Below, piece by piece: positions 63,902 to 64,000 of a stretch of 64,000 nt of DNA. The translations under genes were made by a program, and so were the position numbers. How positions within the stretch are numbered: position 1 is the first letter of the stretch; each line of letters begins with the position of its first letter. Source of the DNA: Neelides folsomi (Eukaryota > Arthropoda > Collembola > Neelipleona > Neelidae); NCBI GenBank assembly GCA_034687125.1, contig JAQGBZ010000338.1, forward strand, positions 1 through 64,000, in the 5' to 3' direction. The notes beneath the pieces were generated by a model. The model did not search any database. It was given only the letters and a program-made list of their open reading frames with translations, and was not told the origin of the DNA.

Positions 63902-64000
63902 ATGGAGCAGCCAACTATAACCGAGGTTCTGGAAAATGAATTCAAAAACTCAACCATTGAGAGCAAAATGGATCCTGGGGTCAACAAGGTCTTAAATCAG
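63902..64000 (+). CDS. Start of an unidentified gene, runs off the window
   Basis: An ATG 20 bases after the TIMM10B stop opens a frame that stays open to the last base (33 codons, MEQPTITEVLENEFKNSTIE, then SKMDPGVNKVLNQ). Composition looks coding. No AATAAA and no splice acceptor lie in the spacer. Product cannot be named from this piece. Confidence 0.5.
   Translation, partial: MEQPTITEVLENEFKNSTIESKMDPGVNKVLNQ

Overview
This is an AT-rich, intron-containing nuclear window with compact genes. Most introns are 50-120 bp with GT-AG ends. The gene set is arthropod: a divergent ionotropic receptor, a clan-2 cytochrome P450, a SAM-domain sphingomyelin-synthase-related enzyme, a DOMON protein and a CUB-like secreted protein. 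The small-intron style and CUB-like family would fit a springtail or another basal arthropod, but I cannot fix the species. There is no bacterial or organellar sequence. Exon models were built by hand; splice phases were checked codon by codon and close in frame.

Layout. 0-3.5 kb (+): 3' part of a secreted repeat protein with a 20-residue (60 bp) tandem array. 4.8-7.6 kb (-): sphingosine-1-phosphate phosphatase. 9.9-11.6 kb: decayed hAT transposon with recognisable ends and an 8-bp target duplication. 12.7-15.5 kb (-): intact P450. 16.8-17.8 kb (-): ZCCHC24-type zinc-knuckle protein. 18.0-19.2 kb: cluster of small inverted-repeat elements. 19.6-22.4 kb (+): unrecognised two-span membrane protein. 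22.7-23.1 kb (-): 96-residue secreted peptide. 23.9 kb (-): intron-containing tRNA-Leu(CAA). 24.6-26.6 kb (-): ionotropic receptor. 27.3-29.3 kb (-): IGFBP/Kazal/Ig secreted protein. 30-31 kb: two MITE-like elements. 32.2-33.1 kb (+): DOMON protein. 33.4-38.6 kb (-): mitochondrial 2-oxoglutarate dehydrogenase E1 with a pair of mutually exclusive exons. 41.3-44.1 kb (+): SMSr/SAMD8. 44.5-48.7 kb (-): SEC24. 48.9-49.4 kb: broken duplicate of the Mn-SOD gene. 49.8-52.0 kb (-): RAP1/TERF2IP-like BRCT-Myb protein. 52.8-53.8 kb (+): Mn superoxide dismutase. 54.3-54.9 kb (-): mitochondrial pyruvate carrier 1. 55.5-57.3 kb (-): C2H2 zinc-finger protein. 58.0-61.4 kb (-): ABCF3. 62-62.7 kb (+): unrecognised Gln/Asn-rich protein. 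63.4 kb to end (+): TIMM10B followed after 20 bp by the start of another reading frame.

The genes are mostly housekeeping and do not form a shared pathway. Loose themes are mitochondrial matrix and inner-membrane metabolism (OGDH, Mn-SOD, MPC1, TIMM10B) and sphingolipid metabolism (SGPP, SMSr). The observations most worth follow-up are the OGDH exon pair, the RAP1-like gene, the promoter-containing SOD2 duplicate, the 60-bp coding array open on both strands, the duplicated first exon of the two-span membrane protein, two candidate GC-AG introns, and the possible dicistronic TIMM10B unit. I did not find a clearly new multi-gene system.
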